64,000 nt of DNA, from the NCBI RefSeq assembly GCF_008831285.2, contig NC_045143.1, forward strand, positions 16,714,464-16,778,463, in the 5' to 3' direction. Under the pieces are notes generated by a model. That model searched no databases. It had not been told where the DNA came from and saw nothing but the letters and a program-made list of their open reading frames with translations. Of this stretch, positions 62,042 to 64,000 are shown piece by piece. Both the position numbers and the translations under genes were made by a program. Position 1 is the stretch's first letter; every line of letters starts with the position of its first letter. Origin of the DNA: Nymphaea colorata. Its lineage: Eukaryota; Streptophyta; Magnoliopsida; Nymphaeales; Nymphaeaceae.

Positions 62042-64000
62042 TACGGATTCAACTAGTCCCATTTTGGAACTGGACTTACTCTTTTCTTATATATATGTAT
62101 AGTTCATCGAATGTGTAGGTTAAATAAACAAAGTACTAATTGTCATTCACCTTAAGAGAAAGAGAAGGAAATTGGACCATGACAACCCACTTTTGAGCCT
62201 CGATGACTAGAAATGTCATCAAGTTGGTAAGATCTGATTATGGACTGAAGCCAGATCCCTTTAGTTGGGTCTGATAGAAGAGGAAAATGAGTCGGAATCC
62301 TACTGATGAGATTCAGGGTACGTAAAGGTTGGATCCCTATTTGGTCTAGGAATTTAATTTTGAAACTGTCCAGTTCCTGTTCCAGTCAAGGAAAGTTGGA
62401 CGTCTCCATTTTATGCCCTTTCTGGCTCTCTTATCTCTGCTTATTAATGCTAAAAAATGAGCGATGAATGTGGAAAAAGATAAAGAAAGATGTCTGAATT
62501 GTCAAGATTGATACATACATACATATATGTTGTCTGTGCTTGCCATAGCTAATAGTTGAATGTAGTCGGTTGGAGTAGCACCAGTGCCTGGTGCAGTATC
62601 CTGCTTAAAGATTCTGTGTTACACAGTTACCTGGCTACCCTGATTTTCTCCTTAATAAATTAATAGGAGGGAAAAGGTTAGTATGTTTGTTGTTTATGAC
62701 ACTGCTTCATAATCTGAAGTATCAAGATAATTTATTTGAAGCATTAATGGGTACTATTCACTATCATTTTTTCTGTGTGCTTAACAAGTTTGTGTGATTG
62801 ACATGACATGTATACGTTTGACAAAGCCCTTCTGTTCTAGTTGTGTCTGCATGATTTCCTTAAATATTTGGTCTTATGACAAAACAGGTGAGCAAGGTTG
62901 TGAAGCTGGTGGGACATATTAGGTCATTATTTAGTTGTTGATATCCTATTTGGCATAGGATTTGTATTTGCTTCAGGTGGCTGCTTGTCGTGCATGTGTT
63001 TCAAGTGTTCGTGCGCTTGTCATGTATATGTTTCACAAAGTTCTACCGTTGAGCCTAATATCTTCATGTTGTGTGAAAACAGTTGGAGGAGGACATGGAG
63101 TTGGTCGAATACATTAGATTGTCATTTAGTTCTCTTCGTATTCCATCTGGCACAGGATCACCCCTTACTTCAGTTGGGTGCCTGTCTGAATTACCGACCG
63201 CTTTGCACTCTTTCATGCCCCAAATTTCTGTGTCTTCTGCTATCTCCTATGACCTTTCAGATCAAACATCTCATGCATCTCCAGAAGAGAAACATCCTGG
63301 TTTTGCTGTTTTAGATGCTGATAACAAAGAAAGGAAGCTGTCGAAAATCCATTCCTCGGTCTTGAAATTTGCAGAGGATCTTCAAATGCCTCAAAATGGT
63401 CTGTATAGATTTGGTCCTGACAGATGTTATTCTGGCAGGGAGGCAGGTGCTGTATCCAAGCCCTTGCCAAAAAAAATTGAAACTCTATCCACACAAAATT
63501 GGTTCACAGAAAGCTGTCTAGAGCAGAATCTTGCCAACAATGTCACTTTTGATCCATATTTGGAAACTGAAATATGTCTTGGTGATTCACGTCTAACCCT
63601 TCAAGAAAGTGCATCAGACCAAACTTTTGCAAATAGATTTACTTGGGGTTTATCTCAGACAATTGACGATGATAATTTCAAATTCCCAGCTAGTTCTGAA
63701 CTACACAAAGCACTTGGACAGGCTGTCTATACAGGAGGAAATAATTGTTTTGGTAACAGTGCATTCGGAGATGAGGATGGATTCAGTGGTGCAAATGCCA
63801 TAGTTGATCAGTTTAATTTGGAAGGCAGACTCGAGACCTTGCTTGGGGACTTTGAGGACTGGTTCATGGATGGGAACCGCTCAGAACACCTTTTAGATGC
63901 CATTGTAGCTGATACATGTCTTCTTCCTGAGAATAAAAGTCTTTCTTCTCAATCAGGTTTTGCTAAACCATCTGATAATTTGCTCATGGATTTTGATGCC
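58131..64000 (+). CDS. LONESOME HIGHWAY/EMB1444-like bHLH protein, N-terminal part (3' end outside window)
   Basis: Six exons are visible: 58131-58234, 58802-59002, 60044-60134, 60226-60267, 60368-60427 and 63083 to beyond 64000, giving 472 residues in unbroken phase. The N-terminal domain of the LHW family is clear: QLLGSFCQNRGWNYAVFWRL near residue 9, MSRLVYYLGEG, FGQIAIARKHHWI, LPDEWKAQFAVGIK, TIALIPVMPCGLVQLGSLE, then LEEDMELVEYIR. The sixth exon carries a low-complexity regulatory region with the conserved ASSELHKALGQAV block, then SEHLLDAIVADTCLL. The family's C-terminal bHLH domain must lie past 64000. LHW-type proteins are nuclear and pair with TMO5-type bHLHs to drive vascular divisions; related EMB1444/bHLH155 roles differ. 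The 2.66-kb intron 5 holds a decayed copy of the exon-6 start. Confidence 0.88.
61992..62038. repeat. (AT)n microsatellite in LHW-like intron 5
   Basis: An uninterrupted AT run of about 47 nt inside the long fifth intron. Confidence 0.95.
62886..62986 (+). pseudogene. Decayed tandem copy of the start of LHW-like exon 6
   Basis: About 100 bp here align with 63081-63183, including the acceptor AG. Shared phrases include GGAG/GAAG-TGGT, ACATTAG/ATATTAG, TCATT-TTTAGTT, TGGCA-AGGAT and CTTCAG-TGG-TGC. In the frame that continues from exon 5 it reads VSKVVKLVGHIRSLFSC and then a stop, compared with LEEDMELVEYIRLSFSS in the real exon. It keeps an acceptor (ACAAAACAG). Confidence 0.75.

Overview
The window is nuclear DNA from a flowering plant. 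Genes have many short GT-AG introns, the proteins belong to plant families (laccase, SYP12-type syntaxin, MIZU-KUSSEI 1, RETICULATA-related, LONESOME HIGHWAY-like bHLH), there is a cytosolic-type tRNA-Val, and the long AT-rich spacers are full of (TA)n and (GA)n microsatellites. The species cannot be read from the sequence. Four coding units (GT47, laccase, MIZ1-like, syntaxin) are clearly richer in G or C at third codon positions than the other genes.

Layout. 154-483 (+): last three exons of a uracil phosphoribosyltransferase. 1741-1814 (-): tRNA-Val(CAC). 3543-5961 (-): five-exon bHLH factor of the ILR3/bHLH104/bHLH115 (IVc) group. 11593-11688 (-): orphan VPS18-like exon fragment. 12171-13277 (+): intronless exostosin-type (GT47) glycosyltransferase. 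13995-19442 (-): 440-residue coiled-coil protein built from 15 coding exons. 21493-23928 (-): complete six-exon laccase. 27027-31058 (+): seven-exon RETICULATA-related plastid membrane protein. 32654-33415 (+): intronless MIZ1-like DUF617 protein. 37390-38959 (+): two-exon Qa-SNARE most like SYP124. About 39.0-58.1 kb: a gene-poor, repeat-rich stretch. 58131-64000 and beyond (+): 5' part of an LHW/EMB1444-like bHLH gene cut by the window edge before its bHLH domain.

The genes share no pathway and look like ordinary unlinked plant neighbours: uracil salvage, iron-response transcription, wall polysaccharide and lignin chemistry, plastid envelope biology, exocytosis, hydrotropism-type signalling and vascular or root transcription control. 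All splice models were built by hand from GT-AG sites, frame continuity and family similarity; exon lengths sum to whole codons in every complete gene.

The most interesting structures are in non-coding DNA. They are a decayed tandem copy of an LHW-like exon that would act as a truncating exon if spliced in, a roughly 270-bp-armed inverted repeat at 40.66-41.58 kb, a 61-62 bp tandem array in the presumed 5' leader of the LHW-like gene, and a stop-free 135-nt intron in the laccase. I found no evidence of a wholly new multigene system.
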